NCBI RefSeq assembly: GCF_900232945.1
Contig: NZ_OCTU01000006.1
Span: forward strand, 53,522 to 117,521
DNA length: 64,000 nt
Direction of reading: 5' to 3'
From: Urinicoccus timonensis
GTDB lineage: Bacteria; Bacillota; Clostridia; Tissierellales; Peptoniphilaceae
Shown one piece after another: positions 53,801-61,850 of the stretch. The notes beneath the pieces are model-generated. The model was not told the origin of the DNA. It searched no databases and saw only the letters and a program-made list of their open reading frames with translations. A program made the translations under genes and the position numbers. Numbering within the stretch: the stretch's first letter is position 1; each line of letters opens with the position of its first letter.

Positions 53801-54982
53801 ATGCATTACAAATATTTAATTTTAGGAAATGGAATTGCAGGCCACGCTGCTGCAAAGGAAATTCGGAAAAATGATCCAGAAGGATCCATTGCCCTTATTG
53901 GAAATGAAGGCTATCCTACCTATTTTAGGATTAAATTAACAGAACTTATCCGCAGTGATATTGATGATTCTTTGTATCTAGGAAAACAAGAAGAATACGA
54001 TCGCTTGAAAATCGACCTGTTTTTAAATACAGAAGTAGCTAAAGTGGACTTTGATAAAAAGAGTTTAAAAACATGTGAAGATGAGGAATTTACCTGGGAT
54101 AAACTCTTAATTACAACAGGAGCCTCCTCCTTTGTACCACCTATTCCAGGAGTAGAAAAGAAAAATATTATGACCATAAGAAGCCTAGATGATCTGAAAG
54201 ACTTTAAAGACGCCTTGGAAAGAGCTGAAGATGTAACTGTAATCGGTGGTGGACTTTTAGGTCTTGAAGCGGCTTATTCCATCAATCAAACCGGGAAAAA
54301 AGTCCATATCATTGAAACCTTTGACCACCTACTAGGTAGACAACTCAATACGGAAGAGGGAAGAAAGGTAGAAGAAGCCTTGAAGAAGATGGACATGGAT
54401 GTTTATTGTGGAAAGAACACTAGCCAATTCTTAGGTCAAGACCAAGTTAGTGGAATTGAATTGGCAGATGGTAGCCAAATAAAATCCGAATTGGTTTTAT
54501 TATCTACAGGTGTTCGACCCAACCTTGGCCTTTTTAAAAACAGCGACTTAGGAATTGACCGGGGAATTAAAGTAGACCAAACTATGAAGACAAACTTACC
54601 AGATGTTTATGCTGCTGGGGACTGTGCCCAATTTGGCAATGTAGTTTTAGGCCTGTGGACAGCAAGTATGGAAAATGGGAAAATTGCTGGCTATAACCTA
54701 TCTGCAGATGGTCCAGCAAAAACTTATGAAACACCTAAAAACTTTACTGAACTATCCATTGGAGATATCAAGGTCTTTAGCGTTGGACAAACTGGCGATG
54801 AACTCGTGGTTTATGGCGAAGATACCCCTGAATATGAACTTAGGGTCTTTGTCCAAGACGGAAAGCTAGTAGGGGGAATTCTTTCAGGAAATACCAAAGA
54901 AAAGACTAAGCTAAAGAATGCTGTCTTTAACCACCTGTCTATTGATGAATTTAAAAAGGAATTTCCAAATTTAAAGGCTTGA
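53801..54982 (+). CDS. FAD/NAD(P)-dependent pyridine nucleotide-disulfide family oxidoreductase
   Basis: The 393-residue flavoprotein has an N-terminal FAD site (ILGNGIAGHAAAKEI), a central NAD(P) site (VTVIGGGLLGLEAAYSI) and a second FAD contact (DVYAAGDCAQFG). It resembles the NirB/rubredoxin-NAD reductase group, in which electrons pass from NADH to a small redox protein. No redox-active CxxC is visible. The partner is not in the window. It lies 29 bp after potD, which suggests co-transcription, but the functional link is unclear. Confidence 0.85.
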   Translation: MHYKYLILGNGIAGHAAAKEIRKNDPEGSIALIGNEGYPTYFRIKLTELIRSDIDDSLYLGKQEEYDRLKIDLFLNTEVAKVDFDKKSLKTCEDEEFTWDKLLITTGASSFVPPIPGVEKKNIMTIRSLDDLKDFKDALERAEDVTVIGGGLLGLEAAYSINQTGKKVHIIETFDHLLGRQLNTEEGRKVEEALKKMDMDVYCGKNTSQFLGQDQVSGIELADGSQIKSELVLLSTGVRPNLGLFKNSDLGIDRGIKVDQTMKTNLPDVYAAGDCAQFGNVVLGLWTASMENGKIAGYNLSADGPAKTYETPKNFTELSIGDIKVFSVGQTGDELVVYGEDTPEYELRVFVQDGKLVGGILSGNTKEKTKLKNAVFNHLSIDEFKKEFPNLKA

Positions 54983-55005
54983 TGCTTTTTATTTTCCTTC
55001 ATTCA

Positions 55006-55014
55006 TGGTATGAT
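55006..55014 (+). promoter_or_regulatory. Possible extended -10 promoter of the 55057 gene
   Basis: TGGTATGAT provides TATGAT at 55009-55014 with a TGn extension. There is no convincing -35. It lies 42 bp before the ATG. Confidence 0.35.
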
Positions 55015-55056
55015 AAGTTAAAGTAAAACCATTGAAAGAAGATGGAGGATTATGCA

Positions 55057-56088
55057 ATGAATAGAAAACTAAAAAACTTGGTAGTTCTCGCACTATTTCT
55101 AGTAATATTATTTGTGAGTACTTTTACCGGCGCCTTTGGTCACCAATATGAATGGCCACAACTTGACAAGGATCAAGGAAATTTTCATGGATTGATTTTC
55201 GATACACCGACAAATGTTAGTAATTTAAATGTTGTTCGGTCTATTGATCAAAACGAAAAAGACCCCTTGGTGCGCTATGATATTCAATTTACCTATACTG
55301 GGGATAATTCCAATATGCGGATTTTAGGAGTACCCAACCGTCATGTTTATCTACCAGAAGGTGTACAAGCCCACCGGAGTAATGTCACTCTTAAGGGAGA
55401 ATATGACAAAATAAATCAAAACCTATTTGAAAAACTTTCCACCAGTGGTCTTCTAAAAAAAGAAGGTCTTTCAAGTTTTAGAGCGGTTTCTCAAATGAGA
55501 GTACCCCTATCTAGCAAGGTGGCAGACTATTCTTTTACAGTTTATGAAAAACCAATTCCTCTATTTTCTAGGAATTATGATAAACTTGCTGACTTAAGCG
55601 TTTTCATTACCAATGCTCGGATGGACCGCTTTACAGATTCTAACATAGCCAAAAAAGGATCTAACTTGAAAGTAAACACCAAGGCAGATTCTCAAGCGGG
55701 AACCTATGTGAACCATTTGGAAAGAATTGACGAAGGAAAGCTAAACAACATTTCCTTGAAAAAAAATATTTGCACCATATTATTTATTCTTTCTTTACTT
55801 GGAACAGTTCTGTTTATTTGGCTGGATAAGAATAAACTATTCTATGGGGCTATGATTTTTATGATGATCATGATTCCATCATTTTATCCATTAATGGATG
55901 TAGGTGTATCTACCCTAGCCATGTTACTGCTTTATCCTCTATTGGCCTTTATTGCAGCCTTGGCATCTAAGTTAATGCACTATGACCAAGTAAAAATAAC
56001 AACCAACGACTTAAAACAATCTCTGGCTTTTACAATCCTATTCTTTATTTTGAATATGTTGATTTTTATCTTGCCCAGGGCATTTTAA
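55057..56088 (+). CDS. Unrecognised membrane-anchored protein with large extracytoplasmic domain
   Basis: I do not recognise this 343-residue protein. It has an N-terminal signal anchor (about 8-26). An extracytoplasmic domain of roughly 205 residues follows, with no cysteines and beta-rich character. Four hydrophobic segments (about 232-250, 256-277, 279-300 and 318-339) complete the protein. This suggests a sensor, envelope or secretion factor, but no catalytic motif is visible. ATG 55057 is chosen because GGAGG is spaced 7 bases before it; an ATG five codons upstream is less well placed. It is followed by a terminator and has its own possible promoter. Confidence 0.8.
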   Translation: MNRKLKNLVVLALFLVILFVSTFTGAFGHQYEWPQLDKDQGNFHGLIFDTPTNVSNLNVVRSIDQNEKDPLVRYDIQFTYTGDNSNMRILGVPNRHVYLPEGVQAHRSNVTLKGEYDKINQNLFEKLSTSGLLKKEGLSSFRAVSQMRVPLSSKVADYSFTVYEKPIPLFSRNYDKLADLSVFITNARMDRFTDSNIAKKGSNLKVNTKADSQAGTYVNHLERIDEGKLNNISLKKNICTILFILSLLGTVLFIWLDKNKLFYGAMIFMMIMIPSFYPLMDVGVSTLAMLLLYPLLAFIAALASKLMHYDQVKITTNDLKQSLAFTILFFILNMLIFILPRAF

Positions 56089-56106
56089 ATAAAAGTTAAA
56101 GACTTT

Positions 56107-56143
56107 AAATCTCCTAAGCTGGTTCAGCCTAGGAGATTTTTTT
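56107..56143 (+). terminator. Terminator after the 55057 gene
   Basis: AAATCTCCTA (56107-56116) pairs with TAGGAGATTT (56130-56139), with an inner GCT/AGC extension, and is followed by T tract. Confidence 0.88.
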
Positions 56144-56196
56144 ATGAATAGTCTATAAGGAAATCTTTACCAGAAAAATAGAAAACCTTTACATGC

Positions 56197-56225
56197 TTGT
56201 TAATTAATTATGAATGAAGTATAAT
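56197..56225 (+). promoter_or_regulatory. SigA promoter of the BMP lipoprotein gene
   Basis: TTGTTA (56197-56202), 17-bp spacer, TATAAT (56220-56225), 30 bp before the ATG; a GGAGGAG binding site follows. Confidence 0.85.
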
Positions 56226-56254
56226 AAGAATATAAAAAGAAATGGAGGAGAATT

Positions 56255-57328
56255 ATGAAGAAAACATCACTTGTACTTGCTCTTGTTATGCTATTATCTA
56301 CTCTATTAGTTGCTTGTGGAGGCACAAACAACAATGGAGCTAACAATAATGGCCCAGCAGAAGCAGGCGCTGAAGCAACAGACATATCTGTAGGTTTTGT
56401 TACAGATGAAGGCGGAGTCAATGACGAGTCCTTTAACCAAGGGGTTCATGAAGGCTTGATGAAGGCAGAAAAAGACCTAGGAATCAAACAAAGCTATCAA
56501 GAATCCAACGTAGCTGCAGACTATGCAAAAAATATTGACACCCTACTTGATGCAGACAATAACCTAATCGTTGCAGCAGGATTTAAACTTGCTGACGATG
56601 TGGAAAAGAAAGCTAAAGAAAACCCAGATGTTAACTTTGCCATCATCGACTTTGCTTATGAAAATACTCCTGAAAACTTAGTAGGAATTGTTTTCCAAGC
56701 AGAACAACCATCTTTCTTAGTTGGTTACATTGCTGGGCGTACAACTGAAACCAATAAAGTTGGTTTTGTTGGAGGTCAAGAAGGAAATGTAATCTGGGGC
56801 TTTGACTATGGTTATGAAGCTGGAGTTAAATATGCAGCCAAAGAACTTGGTAAAGAAATTGAAGTAACCAAACAATATGTTGGAAACTTTAAAGACGTAC
56901 CAAAGGGAAAATCCATTGCACAAACCATGTTTAATGGCGGATGCGACGTTGTCTTCCATGCAGCAGGAGATGCTGGGGCTGGAGTTATTGAAGCAGCTAA
57001 AGAAGCTGGAAAATGGGCAATTGGTGTAGATAAAGACCAATACAGCTTAGCACCTGAAAATGTATTAACTTCCGCTATGAAACGTGCAGACGTAGCTGTT
57101 TATAATATTATAAAAGACCTGGCAGATGGCAAACCATTCCCAGGTGGTCAAACTATTACCTACAGCTTAAAAGATGGCGATGCAGTAGATATTGCTCCAT
57201 CTTCAGATAAAAATGTTAAGCCAGAAATTTTGCAAGAAATTCCTAAACTAAAAGAAAAAATTATTAAAGACGAAATCAAGGTTCCTTACAACGAAGAAAC
57301 TTATAAAGAATTCGAAAAGACTCTTTAA
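56255..57328 (+). CDS. BMP-family (PnrA/BmpA-like) nucleoside-binding lipoprotein
   Basis: Solute-binding lipoprotein of 357 residues. The lipobox LLVAC ends at Cys21, followed by an Asn/Gly/Ala-rich linker to about residue 45. The mature domain has VGFVTDEGGVNDESFNQGVHEGL pieces, GFKLADDVEKKAKENPDVNF pieces and VFHAAGDAGAGVIEAA, matching the basic membrane protein family whose studied members bind purine nucleosides. The three genes downstream encode the matching ABC importer, so a nucleoside uptake system is the best reading. The gene has its own promoter and a terminator, which probably allows higher expression of the binding protein than of the transporter. Confidence 0.93.
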   Translation: MKKTSLVLALVMLLSTLLVACGGTNNNGANNNGPAEAGAEATDISVGFVTDEGGVNDESFNQGVHEGLMKAEKDLGIKQSYQESNVAADYAKNIDTLLDADNNLIVAAGFKLADDVEKKAKENPDVNFAIIDFAYENTPENLVGIVFQAEQPSFLVGYIAGRTTETNKVGFVGGQEGNVIWGFDYGYEAGVKYAAKELGKEIEVTKQYVGNFKDVPKGKSIAQTMFNGGCDVVFHAAGDAGAGVIEAAKEAGKWAIGVDKDQYSLAPENVLTSAMKRADVAVYNIIKDLADGKPFPGGQTITYSLKDGDAVDIAPSSDKNVKPEILQEIPKLKEKIIKDEIKVPYNEETYKEFEKTL

Positions 57329-57341
57329 TAAATCATGATTT

Positions 57342-57369
57342 GAGGCAGGGAAACCTGCCTCTTTTTTTT
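57342..57369 (+). terminator. Terminator after the BMP lipoprotein gene
   Basis: GAGGCAGG (57342-57349), loop GAAA, CCTGCCTC (57354-57361), then T8. The GNRA-type loop and long T run make it a strong terminator. Confidence 0.92.
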
Positions 57370-57425
57370 ACATAAAATAAAGAGAAAGAAAGGCCATTAA
57401 ACATGTGTCCATAAGGCTTATTTTA

Positions 57426-57434
57426 TGGTATAGT
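57426..57434 (+). promoter_or_regulatory. Possible promoter of the nucleoside ABC transporter genes
   Basis: TGGTATAGT gives an extended -10 (TATAGT, 57429-57434) 24 bp before the start codon, with no good -35. A separate promoter is expected because a strong terminator lies upstream. Confidence 0.4.
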
Positions 57435-57457
57435 ATATTTAAATAAGGAGGTATCTT

Positions 57458-58993
57458 TTGGTTAATTTAGATCATGACTTAGCAGTTGAAATGCGGCAAA
57501 TAACAAAAAAATTTGGCAACTTTACAGCCAATGACTCCATCGATTTTGACTTAAAAAAGGGAGAAATCCACGCCCTTTTGGGAGAAAATGGTGCCGGTAA
57601 ATCAACTTTAATGAATATACTTTATGGCCTGTATACACCTACAGAGGGCGAGATTTTCATTAATGGAGAAAAAACAAATATCTCCAATCCAAACGATGCC
57701 ATTGCCCATGGATTGGGTATGGTTCATCAACATTTTATGCTTATTGAACCCTTTAAGGTTTATGAAAACATTATATTGGGTGTTGAGCCCATGCAGGGTA
57801 TGTTTATTAATCGGAAGAAAGCAAGAGAAAAAGTGGAGGACCTATCTAAAAAATATGGTCTTTCTATTAATGTGGACAGCTACATTAGAGATATTAGTGT
57901 AGGGATGCAGCAAAGGGTAGAAATTTTAAAGGCTCTTTATCGGGGGGCAGAAATCCTAATTTTTGATGAACCTACGGCTGTTCTAACCCCTCAAGAAATT
58001 GATGAATTTATCGAAATTGTACGGAACCTTGCTGCCCAAGGAAAAAGCATCATCATCATTACCCACAAACTCAAAGAAATTAAGGCCATGGCTGATCGGT
58101 GCACCATTATCCGTCGGGGTAAAAAAATTGATACAGTAGATGTTCCTAGTGTTTCCCCGGAAGAACTAGCCAGTAAGATGGTTGGTCGAAATGTAGATTT
58201 TCGCATTGAGAAAAAGCCAAGTCAAGTTGGAGATGTGGTCTTAAAAGTGGACCAACTAAACTATACCGACAAGCGAAAGGTCAAGATTTTAAATGACTTT
58301 TCCCTAGACCTCCACTATGGAGAAATTCTAGGAATTGCTGGAGTTGATGGCAATGGACAATCGGAACTTCTAGATATTTTAACAGGTTTAAGAAAGACGG
58401 ATTCTGGCAAAATTTATTTGAAGGATAAGGACATTACCAATAAATCTCCTAGAGAAATTCAGGAAAGTGGCATGAATTGCATACCGGAAGACCGGCAAAA
58501 AAGAGGCTTGGTCCTAGAGTTCACAACGGCGGAAAACCTAGTTTTGGAACAGTACCGTCATGCTCCCTATTGTAAAAAGGGCATCTTGCAAGAAAAGGTC
58601 ATTCAAGATCATGCAGACCAACTCATGACCAAGTTCGATGTTCGGCCCAACAATGCCAACTACATTGCAGGAGACTTGTCTGGAGGGAACCAACAAAAAC
58701 TGATTATTGCCCGAGAAATAACCAATGATCCCGATGTTTTAATTGCAGCCCAACCTACTAGGGGACTGGATGTAGGAGCTATCGAATACATCCATCAATT
58801 CCTAGTGGAACAAAGAGACAAGGGAAAGGCTGTTTTACTAGTGAGTTTCGAATTAGATGAAATTATGAACCTATCAGATCGGATAGGAGTTATTTACGAA
58901 GGAAAAATTAACTTCCTAAGCAAACGAGAAGATACCAATGAGAGAGAACTAGGTCACTATATGGCAGGAGGTGGAACAAATGAAGCTAAATAA
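57458..58993 (+). CDS. Nucleoside-type ABC importer, double ATP-binding protein
   Basis: This 511-residue protein has two ABC domains, as in RbsA/NupA. The first has intact Walker A GENGAGKST (near residue 42), signature ISVGMQQR and Walker B LIFDEPTAVL. The second is degenerate: GVDGNGQSE replaces the Walker A lysine. Its signature LSGGNQQK and the segment QPTRGLDVGAIEYI remain. This asymmetry is typical of the family. The start is TTG, with AAGGAGG well placed before it. It is coupled to the permease gene by a short overlap. Confidence 0.94.
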   Translation: MVNLDHDLAVEMRQITKKFGNFTANDSIDFDLKKGEIHALLGENGAGKSTLMNILYGLYTPTEGEIFINGEKTNISNPNDAIAHGLGMVHQHFMLIEPFKVYENIILGVEPMQGMFINRKKAREKVEDLSKKYGLSINVDSYIRDISVGMQQRVEILKALYRGAEILIFDEPTAVLTPQEIDEFIEIVRNLAAQGKSIIIITHKLKEIKAMADRCTIIRRGKKIDTVDVPSVSPEELASKMVGRNVDFRIEKKPSQVGDVVLKVDQLNYTDKRKVKILNDFSLDLHYGEILGIAGVDGNGQSELLDILTGLRKTDSGKIYLKDKDITNKSPREIQESGMNCIPEDRQKRGLVLEFTTAENLVLEQYRHAPYCKKGILQEKVIQDHADQLMTKFDVRPNNANYIAGDLSGGNQQKLIIAREITNDPDVLIAAQPTRGLDVGAIEYIHQFLVEQRDKGKAVLLVSFELDEIMNLSDRIGVIYEGKINFLSKREDTNERELGHYMAGGGTNEAK

Positions 58994-60113
58994 ACAAAGT
59001 CATTTATTTAACACCATCCTGAGTATTTTAATGGGCCTGTTGGTAGGGGGAATCCTCCTACTGGCTATTGGAGTTAACCCTCTTGCCGCCTTAAAAGTCA
59101 TTATCCTAGGAGCTGTTGGAAAACCAAAGTATATTTCCTGGACCCTGGTTCAAGCAACTCCCTTAATCTTAACAGGTTTGAGTGTGGCCTTTGCCTTTAA
59201 TACAGGTCTCTTTAATATTGGAGCAGAAGGACAATTTGTCGTAGGTTCTTTAGCTGCAGTTATTGTTGGGGCCCTTGTACCTTTGCCACCAGTTATCCAT
59301 GCTATAGTAGCTATCTTAGCAGGAATGCTAGCTGGAGTTATTTGGGGTGGACTTGTGGGCTTTTTTAAGGCGAAATTCGGCATCAATGAAGTGGTAAGCT
59401 CCATTATGTTAAACTGGGTAGCCCTGTATTTAAGTAATCTTTGTATGGCCTATCCTTTTATCAGAAAACCTGAAAGCGATAACTCCTATGATATTTTAGA
59501 ATCTGCCAGTATAAAATTCCTAGGCCAATGGAAGCTATCCGAAGCAGGAAGGTCATTTTTAAAGGCCCATAAGGTTTTAAAAGACTTTATGACACCGCCT
59601 CTTAACTGGGGGTTAGTCCTGGCCATTGTCTGTGCTATTGCTGCTTGGTACATTTTAAAACGTACAAGCCTGGGCTATGAATTAAAAGCCGTTGGCTTTA
59701 ATAAAGATGCTGCAGAATATGGTGGGATTAACATTAAAAAAAGTATTATCGTATCCATGGCCATAGCCGGAGCCTTAAGTGGGCTGGCTGGAGCCGTTAT
59801 GGTCTTAGGGGTTAATGAAAATATCGCCATGCTATCAGGCCAACAAAACTATGGATTTAATGGGATTGCCGTTTCCTTAATTGGAGCCAATGCTCCCTTG
59901 GCTTGTATACCGGCAGGAATCCTATTTGCAGCCCTGACCTATGGTGGTGGAAAACTGAATTCCCAACTCAATACACCATCAGAAATCGTCAACATAATCA
60001 TTGGAATTATTGTATTCTTTATAGCCATGCCAAAACTCTTCCAGCTGATTAAAAATTATCTAAATAAAGGCAAGGGCATGAAAAAAACTGGGGAGGTCAA
60101 AGTCAATGAATGA
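58980..60113 (+). CDS. Nucleoside-type ABC importer, permease subunit 1
   Basis: This 377-residue permease of the branched-chain/ribose/nucleoside type (BPD_transp_2 fold) has about nine or ten membrane helices. Signature pieces are TGLFNIGAEGQFVVGSLAA, KAKFGINEVVSSIMLNW and GYELKAVGFNKDAAEYGGI. ATG 58980 is chosen because GGCAGGAGGTGG lies before it. It overlaps the ATPase gene by 14 bp and the second permease gene by 8 bp. Confidence 0.93.
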   Translation: MKLNKQSHLFNTILSILMGLLVGGILLLAIGVNPLAALKVIILGAVGKPKYISWTLVQATPLILTGLSVAFAFNTGLFNIGAEGQFVVGSLAAVIVGALVPLPPVIHAIVAILAGMLAGVIWGGLVGFFKAKFGINEVVSSIMLNWVALYLSNLCMAYPFIRKPESDNSYDILESASIKFLGQWKLSEAGRSFLKAHKVLKDFMTPPLNWGLVLAIVCAIAAWYILKRTSLGYELKAVGFNKDAAEYGGINIKKSIIVSMAIAGALSGLAGAVMVLGVNENIAMLSGQQNYGFNGIAVSLIGANAPLACIPAGILFAALTYGGGKLNSQLNTPSEIVNIIIGIIVFFIAMPKLFQLIKNYLNKGKGMKKTGEVKVNE

Positions 60114-61032
60114 TATTGCAGGAATCTTAGGAATTACATTAATGTATTCCACCCCACTAATCTACACAGCCATGGGGGGCTTAATTAGTGAAAACTCAGG
60201 TGTTGTAAACATCGGTTTAGAAGGCATGATGACTATAGGAGCTGTTGTTGCCGCCACTGTTGGTTACTATGTCCAAAACCCCTGGATAGCTTTTCTCTGT
60301 GCTGGCTTAGCAGGAATGGCCCTGGCCCTCTTGCATGGGATTGCCACCATTCAATTTGGGGCTGACCATGTAGTTTCAGGGACAGCCATTAACTTAATAG
60401 GCCCCGGTCTTAGCGTCTTTATTGCACGAATCTTTTTTGACGGAGCCGCTATGACCAAGCCCATACCCTTTGACAAGAAACTACCTCAATTATTTTCAAA
60501 TACCTTTGAGCCAACAAATCCCTTATCTTTAATCTTCAAACAATACGCTACAGTGTACCTGGCCTTTATCCTAGTAGCCATCGTCTATATCTATTTAAAT
60601 AAGACCCGGTCAGGCTTGCGCTTAAGATCTGTTGGAGAACACCCCAGAGCCGCAGAAACTGTAGGGATCAATGTCTATAAGATGAAATACATTGGGGTCT
60701 TGACATCAGGATTTTTAGCTGGATTGGGAGGAGCCAGTCTTTCCCTAGCCATTGTAGCCAACTTTAAAGAAACCCTAGTATCCGGTCAAGGTTTTATCGC
60801 CTTGGCAGCCGTTATTTTCGGTGGTTGGAAACCAATTGGAGCCTTGGTTGCCTGTCTACTCTTTGGAGCGGCAGAAGGCCTTGTAGTTTATTTGGGCTAT
60901 TCTGGTTACAATATTCCACCAGACTTATTAAATATGCTCCCCTATGTTTTAACAATTATCGTCTTAATCTTATTTGTAGGAGAAGCCAATGGCCCAACAG
61001 CCAATGGAAAACCCTATGAATCACAAAAATAA
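60106..61032 (+). CDS. Nucleoside-type ABC importer, permease subunit 2
   Basis: The second permease subunit, 308 residues, about eight to nine helices, same fold as its neighbour. It has NIGLEGMMTIGAVVAATVGYY pieces, GADHVVSGTAINLIGPGLSVF pieces and LRLRSVGEHPRAAETVGI. It overlaps the previous gene by 8 bp and ends 14 bp before a hairpin terminator, closing the lipoprotein-plus-importer cluster. Confidence 0.93.
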   Translation: MNDIAGILGITLMYSTPLIYTAMGGLISENSGVVNIGLEGMMTIGAVVAATVGYYVQNPWIAFLCAGLAGMALALLHGIATIQFGADHVVSGTAINLIGPGLSVFIARIFFDGAAMTKPIPFDKKLPQLFSNTFEPTNPLSLIFKQYATVYLAFILVAIVYIYLNKTRSGLRLRSVGEHPRAAETVGINVYKMKYIGVLTSGFLAGLGGASLSLAIVANFKETLVSGQGFIALAAVIFGGWKPIGALVACLLFGAAEGLVVYLGYSGYNIPPDLLNMLPYVLTIIVLILFVGEANGPTANGKPYESQK

Positions 61033-61046
61033 AAATCGACTTGAAG

Positions 61047-61080
61047 ATATTGGGACCCTGAAAAGTCCCAATATTTTTTT
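61047..61080 (+). terminator. Terminator after the nucleoside importer genes
   Basis: ATATTGGGAC (61047-61056) and GTCCCAATAT (61065-61074), loop CCTGAAAA, then T6. Confidence 0.9.
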
Positions 61081-61142
61081 AGTTTTGAGCTACTTGAGGA
61101 TAAAGATATGAAATTCAAAGTGCTAAAAAGAAAGGGAAAGAT

Positions 61143-61850
61143 ATGATTCGAATAGCTCTTATAGATGACCAGGAAATTTGGCTTCAAAAATTAGAAAAAG
61201 ACCTCGAAGAAATCCTTTTAAGCTTGGGAAAAGAAGGAAAAATTCAATCCATGACCAAGGCCACCACGCTATTAGAAGAGTACCAAGACGGCTATTATTT
61301 TGACCTATTATTTATAGACATCCAAATGAAAGACTTAGACGGGATTCAGTTAGGAGAAAAAATTCGGAGTTTAGGAGATAATCGGGTAAAGATGGTTTAT
61401 GTTTCTGCCTTTCCAGATCTGGCCTATAAGGCCATCAACAATGAAGTGATTGGATTTATAGACAAGGCATCCTATTGTAAAAAAGACTTAGAACTTGTTT
61501 TAAAAAGGGCACTTAAAAAGTTGGAAAAAACCACAGAATACTATGAATTTTTTCAAAATAGGCAAAAAAGATCCATTGACCAAGAAAAAATTCTCTATTT
61601 TTTTAAAGAAGGGAGAAAGGTTGGCATCCAAACCATAAGCTCTGAAGGCTACCAGATCCTATGGATTTCTGGGGATTTAAAAACAGCGACCCAGGACTTG
61701 GGAGATAGGTTTTTGCAAATTCGCCAGGATCTTGTCATTCAACGGTTTTATGCTAAAGATTTGGGGAATTATAGGGTGAAAATGCAGGATGGAAAAGTTT
61801 TCACAGTAGGCAGGTCTTATCAAAAGGATTATTGGGGTGTAGGCAAATGA
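61143..61850 (+). CDS. LytTR-family response regulator (AgrA-like)
   Basis: The 235-residue regulator has a receiver domain (about 1-120), with acidic pocket Asp8-Asp9 and phosphoacceptor Asp59 in LLFIDIQMKDLDG. A LytTR-type DNA-binding domain lies in about 137-235 (EKILYFFKEGRKVGIQT, then FLQIRQDLVIQRFYAKDLGNY pieces). The LytTR part is divergent: the usual RxHRS-type contact reads QIRQDL. The AAAGGGAAAG binding site precedes the ATG. It overlaps the kinase by 4 bp. Targets are probably the dyad-containing promoter near 63132-63187 or unlinked genes; that is inference. Confidence 0.87.
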   Translation: MIRIALIDDQEIWLQKLEKDLEEILLSLGKEGKIQSMTKATTLLEEYQDGYYFDLLFIDIQMKDLDGIQLGEKIRSLGDNRVKMVYVSAFPDLAYKAINNEVIGFIDKASYCKKDLELVLKRALKKLEKTTEYYEFFQNRQKRSIDQEKILYFFKEGRKVGIQTISSEGYQILWISGDLKTATQDLGDRFLQIRQDLVIQRFYAKDLGNYRVKMQDGKVFTVGRSYQKDYWGVGK

